A stretch of 16,076 bases of DNA from Phascolarctobacterium sp. (GTDB taxonomy: Bacteria > Bacillota > Negativicutes > Acidaminococcales > Acidaminococcaceae). Location: NCBI GenBank assembly GCA_024405645.1, contig JAKSOJ010000009.1, forward strand, positions 1-16,076, written 5' to 3'. The notes beneath the pieces were generated by a model. That model ran no database searches. It had not been told where the DNA came from and saw only the letters and a program-made list of their open reading frames with translations. The translations under genes and the position numbers were made by a program. Positions 1-6,510 of the stretch are shown piece by piece (position 1 is the first letter of the stretch; the number at the start of each line of letters is the position of its first letter).

Positions 1-408
1 AGAGTTCATGCTTGTACTGATGTAACTGGTTTTGCACTTCTTGGTCATGCCTGTGAGATGGCTCAGGGAAGTAACGTGGAAATACATCTTGATGTAAGTA
101 AGATTGATTTAATTAAAGAGGCTTTGAACCTTGCTACTATAGGCATAATTCCTGAAGGAGCTTATCGTAACAGAGCATTTGCCGAAGAACATGTTGAAGG
201 TGGCAATGTGCTATTAGCTAAACAGGATATGCTTTACGACCCACAAACCTCAGGTGGTCTTTTAGTAGCAGTACATCCAGACGATGCAGCTGCTATGTAC
301 GCAGAGCTAAAAGAGGCAGTTCCCAGTGCGCAATGCATTGGTGTTGTAAAAGAATATAATGGAGGTAAATATATATTCCTCCACGATGAAGGAGATGTAA
401 AGAAATGA
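1..408 (+). CDS. selD: Selenophosphate synthase (selenide, water dikinase), C-terminal part
   Basis: SelD makes selenophosphate from selenide and ATP, the activated selenium donor for selenocysteine, selenouridine and the selenium-containing molybdenum cofactor of some hydroxylases. The gene enters from the left edge, so only the last 135 residues are visible and the catalytic N-terminal Cys/Sec and Lys region lies outside. The reading frame is open from base 1. It begins with the family motif HACTDVTGF followed by LLGHA, and later has YDPQTSGGLL, both typical of the AIRS/PurM-like C-terminal domain. The ATG visible at 58 is internal, not a start. The stop overlaps the yedE start (ATGA at 405-408), which implies translational coupling with the membrane protein downstream. 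Whether residue 17-equivalent is Cys or Sec cannot be seen here. Family identification is firm. Confidence 0.95.
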   Translation, partial: RVHACTDVTGFALLGHACEMAQGSNVEIHLDVSKIDLIKEALNLATIGIIPEGAYRNRAFAEEHVEGGNVLLAKQDMLYDPQTSGGLLVAVHPDDAAAMYAELKEAVPSAQCIGVVKEYNGGKYIFLHDEGDVKK

Positions 409-1481
409 ATCCAATTATCATTGGAACTGGTGTTGCCGTAGGTCTTGCGGCAGTTGTTTTGACTATGCTGGGTAACCCGGCGAATATGGGCTTTTGTATT
501 GCGTGCTTTTTGCGCGATATCGCAGGTGCTTGCAAATTCCATCAAGCGCCCGTTGTCCAATATGTAAGACCTGAGATTGTTGGTCTTGTTTTGGGGTCAA
601 CCATCATGTCCTTGGCTAATAAAGAATTCAAGGCTAGAGCTGGCTCTTCTCCTGCAGTACGCTTTGTTCTTGGTGCTTGTGTAATGATTGGCGCTCTCGT
701 ATTCTTAGGTTGCCCTCTACGTATGGTAATTCGTATGGGTGGCGGCGATTTGAACGCTTTTGTTGGTCTTGCTGGCTTTGCTACTGGCATTCTTATCGGT
801 ATTTACTTCTTGAAAAAAGGTTTCAGTCTCAAGCGTAACTATAATGTTACTATGACTGAAGGCTTTACTCTGCCTGGTGCCATGGTGCTGCTTTTTGCTT
901 TAGTCACTATTGCTCCTGCGCTTTTTGCATTCTCTAAAGCTGGTCCTGGTTCCAAACATGCTCCTGCTATGATTGCCCTTGTAGTTGCACTTGTAATCGG
1001 TGCTTTAGCGCAAAAATCTCGCATTTGCATGGTTGGTGGTATGCGCGATGCTGTTATGTTTAAAGATTTCAATCTGCTAAGTGGTTTTGTGGCAATTTTC
1101 TTTACTGTTTTGGTTGGTAATATGGTGCTTGGTAATTTCAAAGGCTTCTCCACCTATATGCAACCTATCGCTCATGCAAGCCAAATGTGGAACTATTTAG
1201 GTATGGTAGTTGTTGGTTGGGGTTCCGTACTGCTTGGTGGTTGCCCGTTACGTCAACTTATCCTTGCTGGCGAAGGCAATGGCGATAGTGCTGTCACTGT
1301 TTTCGGTATGATTGCCGGTGCTGCAATTGCTCATAACTTTAAACTGGCAGGCGGTGCTGCAAGCTTGCAAAATGGCGTTTACAAAATTGGCGGCATTGGT
1401 ATGAACGGTCAAATTGCAGTAGGAATTATTTTTGTAATTCTCTTGGCAGTAAGTTTGATGAATCTGCCGAAGGATGAGTAA
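405..1481 (+). CDS. yedE: YedE-family selenium metabolism membrane protein
   Basis: This is a polytopic inner-membrane protein of 358 residues, of the YeeE/YedE family associated with selenium metabolism and thought to move a sulfur or selenium species. The start ATG at 405 overlaps the selD stop and has a GGAG at 391-394. About nine to ten hydrophobic segments are visible. The family's cysteine motifs are present: C31 and C34 in FCIACFLRD, C43, a GCPLR motif at C103, RICMVGGMRD at C208, and a second GGCPLR at C280. The repeated GCPLR shows the internal duplication of the family, where paired cysteines form the presumed thiol relay. Coupling to selD and proximity to the TusA-like gene support a role in selenium supply. 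Transport function is inferred from the family; the substrate is not proven by the sequence. Confidence 0.9.
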   Translation: MNPIIIGTGVAVGLAAVVLTMLGNPANMGFCIACFLRDIAGACKFHQAPVVQYVRPEIVGLVLGSTIMSLANKEFKARAGSSPAVRFVLGACVMIGALVFLGCPLRMVIRMGGGDLNAFVGLAGFATGILIGIYFLKKGFSLKRNYNVTMTEGFTLPGAMVLLFALVTIAPALFAFSKAGPGSKHAPAMIALVVALVIGALAQKSRICMVGGMRDAVMFKDFNLLSGFVAIFFTVLVGNMVLGNFKGFSTYMQPIAHASQMWNYLGMVVVGWGSVLLGGCPLRQLILAGEGNGDSAVTVFGMIAGAAIAHNFKLAGGAASLQNGVYKIGGIGMNGQIAVGIIFVILLAVSLMNLPKDE

Positions 1482-1484
1482 GAA

Positions 1485-1569
1485 TTAATGCGGAATTCGT
1501 AATTCAGAATTGTGGAATCGAGCAGAAATTGACAATTAAAACTAAATCATTTTAATCCAAGTTTTAATT
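1485..1569 (+). repeat. Intergenic repeat fragment and inverted repeat between yedE and the TusA-like gene
   Basis: The 170-bp gap after yedE holds no gene. Bases 1488-1511 contain AATGCGGAATTCGTAATTC and adjoining bases, which resemble the arms of the larger palindrome at 1866-1948. A 9-bp inverted repeat follows, AATTAAAAC at 1534-1542 with GTTTTAATT at 1561-1569. There is no T-run of terminator type directly after either. A TTGATA at 1585-1590 could be a -35 for the downstream gene, but its -10 is poor, so I do not annotate a promoter. Confidence 0.4.
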
Positions 1570-1651
1570 CATTAAGCCTAAGGTTTGATACAATCACTTA
1601 ACATCATAACTATGAATTATTTGGTATAAAGAACGAAAGAAGGGAAATATC

Positions 1652-1855
1652 ATGGTAGACGCACGTGGTTTAAGTTGTCCATTACCAGTTGTAATGGTAC
1701 AAAAGGAAGTTAATAAAAATAATCCTAACGAATTAGATGTACAAGTAGACGCAATGGTTTGCGTAGAAAACGTAACTCGCTTTGCTCATAGCCAAGGTTA
1801 TGAAGTAACAGTTGAAGAGCAAGATGGCGAATATACTATGCATCTTAAAAAATAA
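1652..1855 (+). CDS. yedF: TusA-like (YedF-type) sulfur/selenium carrier protein
   Basis: This is a 67-residue cytoplasmic protein of the TusA/SirA-like family. The active cysteine lies in the CPxP signature, C9-P-L-P12, in the usual N-terminal context of D-x-R-G-L-S. Members carry persulfide or perselenide sulfur/selenium between donors and acceptors. In selenium clusters the partner of YedE is YedF, which normally has this TusA domain plus a C-terminal DsrE-like domain and is about 190-200 residues long. Here only the TusA half exists and the stop is clean, so it is a natural single-domain form or a relic that lost the second half. The start ATG at 1652 has AGAAGGG at 1638-1644. Fold and cysteine are certain; the selenium role rests on the neighbours selD and yedE. 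Confidence 0.85.
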   Translation: MVDARGLSCPLPVVMVQKEVNKNNPNELDVQVDAMVCVENVTRFAHSQGYEVTVEEQDGEYTMHLKK

Positions 1856-1865
1856 CTAATTATTC

Positions 1866-1953
1866 AATGCGTAATGCGTAATTGAACAGTTCGTGTTAGA
1901 ATAGAAGAAAAGATTTTCTATAGCGAATTAAAATTACGATTACGCATTTTTTT
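1866..1953 (+). repeat. Long imperfect palindrome, MITE-like intergenic repeat or terminator
   Basis: The left arm AATGCGTAATGCGTAATT at 1866-1883 pairs with the right arm AATTACGATTACGCATT at 1932-1948 over 17 bp with one bulged G. The 48-base centre holds a second small hairpin (AGAAAA 1906-1911 with TTTTCT 1914-1919). Seven T bases close the element (1947-1953). It fills nearly the whole space between the TusA-like gene and xdhC, and its right end lies just before the xdhC ribosome binding site. It could end transcription or be a dispersed palindromic repeat; the related string at 1488-1511 favours the second. Confidence 0.6.
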
Positions 1954-1966
1954 AAAGGTGTTTTGT

Positions 1967-2992
1967 ATGGAAAAGATATTCAACAATCTGAAAAAACAGA
2001 TGGATTTGGGACAGGACTCTGTTCTAGTTACGATAATAGACCAAGCTGGTTCTACTCCTCGTGGATTAGGGACGCAAATGCTTGTTGGTACAAACGGAAT
2101 ACTTGCTGGTACCGTAGGTGGAGGAGCTATTGAACAAAGAGCGATTAATCATGCTATTGAACTAATAGCTGCCAAAAAGTCTGAGGTTTGCGCTTATGAT
2201 CTAAGCGGTGCGAACCAAAACGGTTTGGGCATGGTTTGCGGGGGCGGAGTGACTTTGCTTTTTAGCGTTGTTTCTGCTCAAGATTCTAGTTGGAAAACTG
2301 TCTTAAAGGAGATGCTCAAACTTTTTGCAGAGAACACGCCTGGCTTTTTGGTACAGAATCTGCAAAATGGTTCTGCATCTTTACTGGATGAAGCTGGAAA
2401 GTTGTTAGCCGGAGAGAATATTTCATTATCCGTTCAAGATGTAAGTTATGGTGGTGCTACGGTGAATGGCTGGTTTGTGCTTCCATTAGACATTAAGCAA
2501 AGAATTATTCTTTGTGGTGGTGGGCATGTTGCACAAAGCTTGGTGCCAGTACTTGCGTCTGTTGATTTTAGTGTTACTGTTGTTGAATCAAGAGCGGAAT
2601 TTGCACGCAAGGAACTTTTCCCGGCCGCAGATGATGTGCATTTGGTTGATTACACTGATTTAGCATCTTATATAGATTTGAAACCTAGTGATTTTTTTGT
2701 TATTATGACACATGGACATGTGCATGATTACACTTTAGAGGAGCAACTTCTTCGAAAAGAATACGCATATATTGGCGTAATGGGCTCCAAACGCAAAATT
2801 GCTTCTGTAAATGCTAGACTTGCGGATGCGGGAATTAGCAAGGAAAAGATGGAGAGTGTGCATACTCCTATTGGTGTAAAAATTGGTGCTGTTACTCCTG
2901 CTGAGATTGCTATTTCAGTAGCGGCAGAATGTATAGCAGTACGAGCTTCTTTAAGAAAAAAATCTTCTAATGTTTGTCCAAGCAGTTTGTGA
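1967..2992 (+). CDS. xdhC: XdhC/CoxI-family molybdenum hydroxylase maturation protein
   Basis: XdhC proteins bind molybdenum cofactor and help to sulfurate (or selenate) it and insert it into xanthine dehydrogenase-type enzymes. The 341-residue protein has both family halves. An N-terminal XdhC/CoxI domain carries GSTPRGLG (28-35) and GTVGGGAIEQRA (48-59), plus the GMVCGGG motif. A C-terminal Rossmann-type domain starts near residue 179 with LCGGGHVA and contains MTHGHVHD and GVMGSKRK (about 270-277). I choose ATG 1967 because AAAGGTG at 1954-1960 sits correctly before it; a GTG at 1958 is in frame but lies inside that ribosome binding site. The gene is followed after 8 bp by the ModE-like regulator. 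With selD and yedE upstream it probably serves a selenium-dependent hydroxylase, although no hydroxylase structural genes are in the window. Confidence 0.88.
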   Translation: MEKIFNNLKKQMDLGQDSVLVTIIDQAGSTPRGLGTQMLVGTNGILAGTVGGGAIEQRAINHAIELIAAKKSEVCAYDLSGANQNGLGMVCGGGVTLLFSVVSAQDSSWKTVLKEMLKLFAENTPGFLVQNLQNGSASLLDEAGKLLAGENISLSVQDVSYGGATVNGWFVLPLDIKQRIILCGGGHVAQSLVPVLASVDFSVTVVESRAEFARKELFPAADDVHLVDYTDLASYIDLKPSDFFVIMTHGHVHDYTLEEQLLRKEYAYIGVMGSKRKIASVNARLADAGISKEKMESVHTPIGVKIGAVTPAEIAISVAAECIAVRASLRKKSSNVCPSSL

Positions 2993-3000
2993 GGGATGAA

Positions 3001-3345
3001 ATGAAACCTGCAATTAAAGTTTTAATTTTAAACGATGATGGGGATAAAATCTTTGGCGAAGGCCCTTATAGACTTTTGAAGGCTGTGGAGGCAACTGGTT
3101 CTTTGCGCCAAGCTGCCATGGGTATGGAGATGGCATATACAAAAGCTAGAAAAATTCTTTTGAATGCAGAAAAGGGCTTGGGTGTGCAATTGGTTATTCC
3201 CACTACCGGTGGTTCTCATGGTGGTGGCAGTGTTCTTTCGCCAGAGGCAAAAGAATTTCTTGAGAAGTTTGAACATTTTAGGCAAAGAAGTAAAGAAGAA
3301 AACGCTAGAATTTACGAGGAAATCTTTGGCGACTATGGAAAATAA
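3001..3345 (+). CDS. Single-domain ModE-type winged-helix regulator
   Basis: This 114-residue protein matches the N-terminal DNA-binding domain of ModE: GPYRLLKAVEATGSLRQAA leads into the helix-turn-helix, followed by the AY-x-KA-x-K helix and the GG-x-GGG turn of the wing. Full-length ModE has two C-terminal TOBE/Mop domains that bind molybdate; they are absent here, so molybdate sensing, if any, needs another protein or another mechanism. ATG 3001 has GAGGG at 2991-2995 overlapping the xdhC stop. The end overlaps the next gene by 11 bases. It probably regulates molybdenum genes; a ModE-like inverted repeat lies upstream of modA at 5555-5578, about 2.2 kb away. The LysR label sometimes given to such short proteins is misleading, since there is no LysR effector domain. 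Confidence 0.85.
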   Translation: MKPAIKVLILNDDGDKIFGEGPYRLLKAVEATGSLRQAAMGMEMAYTKARKILLNAEKGLGVQLVIPTTGGSHGGGSVLSPEAKEFLEKFEHFRQRSKEENARIYEEIFGDYGK

Positions 3346-3928
3346 AACTATAGGCTGCATTATTATGGCATCAGGTCAAGGAAAACGCTTTGGATCCAAC
3401 AAGCTAATGGCGGATTTTTTAGGTGAACCTTTGCTAGCAAGTGTTCTCAAGGCGACAGAAAATCTCTTCGCCGAAAGAATTGTTGTCACACGACATGTCA
3501 ATGTTGCAGATTATTGTGCAAAACAGAATATTGGAATTGTTTTACATAATTTTCCAAATCGTAACGATACAGTGCGCTTAGGATTGGAAAAACTTTCCGA
3601 TGTAACTCATTGTATGTTTGTTATGGGTGATCAACCTCTTATTAAGAGGGTAAGCTTGGAACGCATTCTACAAGCAGTAAAAAATGAACCAGACTTTATT
3701 TGGCGTTTTGCATTCGAAGATACATTAGGCGCTCCAGTAGTATTTCCGAGGAAATATTTTGCGCAACTCAAAACTTTGCCAGAGGGCAAAGGAGGAGGAG
3801 TGCTTTTGAAAAAATATGCAGACCAAGTGCGTACTGTTTCTGTGCTTAGTTCAGAAGAACTTTTAGATGTTGACACGCAAGAAGATCTGCAAAAAATAAC
3901 TCAAATAAAAATTTCATCAGAGTCTTAA
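3335..3928 (+). CDS. mocA: MocA/MobA-like nucleotidyltransferase (molybdenum cofactor nucleotidylation)
   Basis: The family attaches CMP (MocA) or GMP (MobA) to molybdopterin to form the dinucleotide cofactors. This 197-residue protein has the nucleotide-binding signature M-A-S-G-Q-G-K-R-F-G-S-N-K (11-23), with the conserved Lys at 23, the metal-binding MGDQP (97-101, Asp99), and a late D-V-D-T-x-E-D motif. Xanthine dehydrogenase-type hydroxylases use the cytosine dinucleotide cofactor, so a MocA (CTP) role fits the neighbouring xdhC, but nucleotide specificity is inferred. The gene overlaps the ModE-like gene by 11 bases. ATG 3335 is used here; an in-frame TTG at 3326 lies 5 bases after GAGGA (3316-3320) and could be the true start, adding three residues. 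A terminator follows immediately. Confidence 0.83.
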   Translation: MENKTIGCIIMASGQGKRFGSNKLMADFLGEPLLASVLKATENLFAERIVVTRHVNVADYCAKQNIGIVLHNFPNRNDTVRLGLEKLSDVTHCMFVMGDQPLIKRVSLERILQAVKNEPDFIWRFAFEDTLGAPVVFPRKYFAQLKTLPEGKGGGVLLKKYADQVRTVSVLSSEELLDVDTQEDLQKITQIKISSES

Positions 3929-3929
3929 G

Positions 3930-3966
3930 ATAAGAGCAGAAATAACTGCTCTTATTTTTCTTTTTT
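3930..3966 (+). terminator. Rho-independent terminator of the xdhC-mocA unit
   Basis: A perfect 10-bp stem, ATAAGAGCAG (3930-3939) with CTGCTCTTAT (3946-3955), encloses a 6-base loop and runs into a T-rich tract (3955-3966, one C). It starts two bases after the mocA stop. Confidence 0.9.
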
Positions 3967-4006
3967 ATGCTAAATTTTTGACGGTGTATATATATGAAGA
4001 AATAAC

Positions 4007-4035
4007 TTTACAACTGTATTGATTTAAAGTAAAAT
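4007..4035 (+). promoter_or_regulatory. Sigma70-type promoter of the NCS2 permease
   Basis: TTTACA (4007-4012), 17 bases, then TAAAAT (4030-4035). It lies between the mocA terminator and the permease start, so the permease has its own transcript with a leader of about 60 bases. I looked for a purine riboswitch in the leader and saw none. Confidence 0.6.
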
Positions 4036-4099
4036 GTATTTGTATTTTTGGAGTCTGTGACTTCTAATTTTATAATTTTTTTATTTGGAGAGGCGCGTT

Positions 4100-5491
4100 A
4101 TGTCAAAAAATTTGGAGCTTAGTAAAGCCGCTTACGATTTTGAAGCAAAGATGCCCTTAAGCCAAGCTATTCCTCTTGGTTTACAGCATGTTTTGGCTAT
4201 GTTCGTAGGCAATTTGACCCCGTTGTTGATTATTTGTGGTGCTTGCGGTATTAAAGGCGGTACAGATTTAGCAGATTTACAAATAGCCTTACTGCAAAAT
4301 GCTATGACCGTAGCAGGTCTTGTAACCCTGGTTCAATTGTATTCCATTGGACCTTGTGGTGGTAAAGTACCTATTATTATGGGTACGAGTTCTGGTTTTA
4401 TCGGTGTATTTAGTAGCGTTGCTCATGTTATGGGTAATGGTATTTTAGCCTATGGCGCTATAATGGGTGCCAGTATTATAGGCGGTATTTTTGAAGGCTT
4501 CTTAGGCTTCTTCTTAAAGTACCTCCGTCGCTTTTTCCCCTCAGTAGTTACTGGTACTGTTGTATTGTCCATTGGCTTGTCTTTGATTGCTGTTGGTATT
4601 AATTCCTTCGGTGGCGGTCGTGGTGCTAAAGACTTTGGTTCCATGGAAAATGTTGGTTTAGGCTTGTTTGTATTAGCAATTATTTTGTTCTTTAAGCATT
4701 ATACCAAGGGATTTTTTGCTTCTTCTTCTATTTTGTGGGGCATTATTTGCGGCTATGCTGCTTCTATTGTAATGAGTTTTGTGCTCCCTACAACCGGAGT
4801 TACTGCAAAAGGCGTTGCTTATACTAAAGCTTGGGTTATCAACTGGGATAAGGTTGCTAGCTCTAGCTGGTTTGAAGTTCCTGCATTGTTACCGGTAGAT
4901 CTAGTTTTTGATATGCGTGCAATAGTTCCTGTAGCTATCATGTTTATCGTTACTGCTGTAGAAACTGTCGGTGATATCTCTGGCGTTATGGAAGGCGGTA
5001 TGGGTCGCGAAGCAACTGACAAGGAACTTGCTGGTGGTGTAATGTGCGACGGCCTTGGTTCTACTTTCGCTGCTGTTTTTGGTGTTTTACCTAATACTTC
5101 TTTCAGCCAAAACGTAGGCTTGGTTGCTATGACCAAAGTTGTTAACCGTTTTGCTTTGGCTTGTGGTGCTGTAATTCTGATTCTCTGTGGCCTGATTCCT
5201 AAATTAGGCGCATTGATCTCCATTATGCCTCAATCCGTTTTAGGTGGCGCAGCAGTTATGATGTTCTCCTCCATCGTTGTTAGTGGTATCCAATTGGTAA
5301 CTAAAGAGCCTCTGACTCAACGTAATTTGACCATCATTTCTGTATCCTTAGGCGTAGGCTATGGCATGGGTGCTACTCCTGCAATCTTAAATGCTCTGCC
5401 TGATTTGGCTAAATTAATCTTTGGTGGTTCTGGTATCGTGCCTGCAGCTATTGTAGCAATCTTCCTGAACATCATTCTTCCGAAAGATTAA
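4100..5491 (+). CDS. NCS2-family nucleobase permease (xanthine/uracil/urate type)
   Basis: This 463-residue inner-membrane symporter belongs to the NCS2 (nucleobase-ascorbate) family. It has the early QHVLAMF motif with N-x-TP, the substrate-site Glu in VETVGD (Glu288), and the NCS2 signature Q-N-x-G-x-x-x-x-T-K at 337-346 (QNVGLVAMTK). Around twelve to fourteen hydrophobic segments are visible. ATG 4100 has GGAGAGG at 4087-4093; a TTG at 4085 is in frame but sits before the ribosome binding site. It stands alone between a promoter and a terminator, flanked on both sides by molybdenum-hydroxylase genes. That context favours xanthine, hypoxanthine or urate over uracil, since purine hydroxylases are molybdenum enzymes. 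Exact substrate cannot be read from the sequence. Confidence 0.9.
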   Translation: MSKNLELSKAAYDFEAKMPLSQAIPLGLQHVLAMFVGNLTPLLIICGACGIKGGTDLADLQIALLQNAMTVAGLVTLVQLYSIGPCGGKVPIIMGTSSGFIGVFSSVAHVMGNGILAYGAIMGASIIGGIFEGFLGFFLKYLRRFFPSVVTGTVVLSIGLSLIAVGINSFGGGRGAKDFGSMENVGLGLFVLAIILFFKHYTKGFFASSSILWGIICGYAASIVMSFVLPTTGVTAKGVAYTKAWVINWDKVASSSWFEVPALLPVDLVFDMRAIVPVAIMFIVTAVETVGDISGVMEGGMGREATDKELAGGVMCDGLGSTFAAVFGVLPNTSFSQNVGLVAMTKVVNRFALACGAVILILCGLIPKLGALISIMPQSVLGGAAVMMFSSIVVSGIQLVTKEPLTQRNLTIISVSLGVGYGMGATPAILNALPDLAKLIFGGSGIVPAAIVAIFLNIILPKD

Positions 5492-5513
5492 TTAGTTTTA
5501 CTTAAACAACTTT

Positions 5514-5548
5514 GTTGGCTTGGAATTAAGTTCTGAGCCAACTTTTTT
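5514..5548 (+). terminator. Rho-independent terminator after the permease
   Basis: GTTGGCT (5514-5520) pairs with AGCCAAC (5536-5542), and partial pairing extends into the loop. TTTTTT follows at 5543-5548. It separates the permease from the molybdenum operon. Confidence 0.85.
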
Positions 5549-5554
5549 ATTTTT

Positions 5555-5578
5555 CGTTATATCTTAAAATAAATAACG
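5555..5578 (+). promoter_or_regulatory. ModE-like operator upstream of modA
   Basis: The inverted repeat has CGTTATAT (5555-5562) on the left and AAATAACG (5571-5578) on the right, with 8 bases between and one mismatch between arms. ModE operators in proteobacteria carry CGnTATAT-type half-sites in inverted order, so the match is suggestive. It ends one base before the -35 element of the modA promoter, a good position for repression. The single-domain ModE-like protein encoded at 3001-3345 is the obvious candidate ligand. Confidence 0.6.
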
Positions 5579-5579
5579 C

Positions 5580-5608
5580 TTGCTTAAAAATTGGCTATCT
5601 ATTAAAAT
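5580..5608 (+). promoter_or_regulatory. Promoter of the molybdenum operon
   Basis: TTGCTT (5580-5585), 17 bases, then TAAAAT (5603-5608). It is the best sigma70-type match in the modA leader and directly abuts the ModE-like operator. Confidence 0.55.
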
Positions 5609-5655
5609 ATTATTATCGGAATTGTGTAAAATTTTTTGGGAAAGAAGTTGTTGCT

Positions 5656-6486
5656 TTGAACACGAAATTAACTGCTTTAGGGATTGGAATATGTCTATTA
5701 GGAAGTATGCTTGGTTGTGGAAGTGATAAACCGAAGGCCAGTGAAACTGAAAAGAGAATAACCGTCTTTGCAGCTGCTTCATTGACAGAATCTCTTAAAG
5801 AAATAGGCGATAAGTACATGGCAGAAAATAAAAATGTAAAAATCGTTTATAATTTTGATTCTTCTGGCACACTAAAAACTCAAATTCAAGAGGGAGCGAC
5901 CTGCGATATTTTTATTTCTGCTGGACAAAAACAGATGAATCAGCTAGACATTAAGGCGTCAGAAAAGCTTAGACCTAAAAAATTAGATTATATTTTAGAA
6001 GGTTCTCGTTTTAATATAGTAGAAAATAAAGTAGTTTTGGTTGTTCCCAAAAATAATGTTAAAAATATTAAATCCTATGACGATTTGGTAAACAAATTAA
6101 AAGATGATAAAATTTTACTAGCAATAGGCAATTCGGATGTTCCTGTTGGACAATATACTTTGAAAATTTTCGATTTCTATAAATTGGATGAAAAAGCATT
6201 GGCAAAAGCCGGAAAGCTTACTTACGGCTCCAATGTAAAAGAAGTAACTACTCAAATTGCTGAGGGAGCAGTTGACGCAGGTATTATCTACCAAACTGAT
6301 GCAACTACTGATAAACTAAAGGTTGTAGATAATGCAACTAAAGAAATGTGTGGTAAAGTAATTTATCCTGCAGCTATTTTAAAACAAGCCAAGAATCAAG
6401 TAGAGACTAAAAAGTTTTTTGATTATTTAAAAACAGATACAGCTGAAGCAATATTTAAAAAATTTGGCTTTACTCCAGTAAAATAA
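5656..6486 (+). CDS. modA: Molybdate ABC transporter substrate-binding lipoprotein
   Basis: ModA captures molybdate (and tungstate) outside the membrane and delivers it to ModBC. The 276-residue protein has a short lysine-poor signal segment ending in a lipobox-like GSMLG-C with Cys21, so it is probably lipid-anchored. The mature part opens with TVFAAASLTESL, the classical ModA oxyanion-site beginning, followed by FDSSGTL and C-DIFISAG. Later it shows PVGQYT and GIIYQTDA, which also contact the anion in the family. The start is a TTG at 5656, with a GGGAAAGAAG stretch at 5638-5647 as ribosome binding site; no ATG or GTG upstream in frame fits. It is the first gene of the operon and lies downstream of a ModE-like operator. 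Confidence 0.93.
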   Translation: MNTKLTALGIGICLLGSMLGCGSDKPKASETEKRITVFAAASLTESLKEIGDKYMAENKNVKIVYNFDSSGTLKTQIQEGATCDIFISAGQKQMNQLDIKASEKLRPKKLDYILEGSRFNIVENKVVLVVPKNNVKNIKSYDDLVNKLKDDKILLAIGNSDVPVGQYTLKIFDFYKLDEKALAKAGKLTYGSNVKEVTTQIAEGAVDAGIIYQTDATTDKLKVVDNATKEMCGKVIYPAAILKQAKNQVETKKFFDYLKTDTAEAIFKKFGFTPVK

Positions 6487-6510
6487 TGTTTTAATACGGA
6501 GATGTAAAAA

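Noticed and set aside
58..60. ATG at 58 as the start of a short selD-like gene
   Set aside because: The frame is open to base 1 and codes the conserved HACTDVTGF segment before it, so the gene simply enters from the left edge.
234..560. Antisense genes opposite selD/yedE and other shadow frames throughout
   Set aside because: They lack family resemblance and ribosome binding sites, and lie fully inside well-supported genes on the + strand.
1866..1953. CRISPR or tRNA-like element from the palindrome
   Set aside because: There is no repeat-spacer series and no cloverleaf or CCA end; a single palindrome with T-run explains it.
4036..4099. Purine riboswitch in the leader of the NCS2 permease
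   Set aside because: The leader is short and shows neither the paired-loop pattern nor the conserved core of that class.
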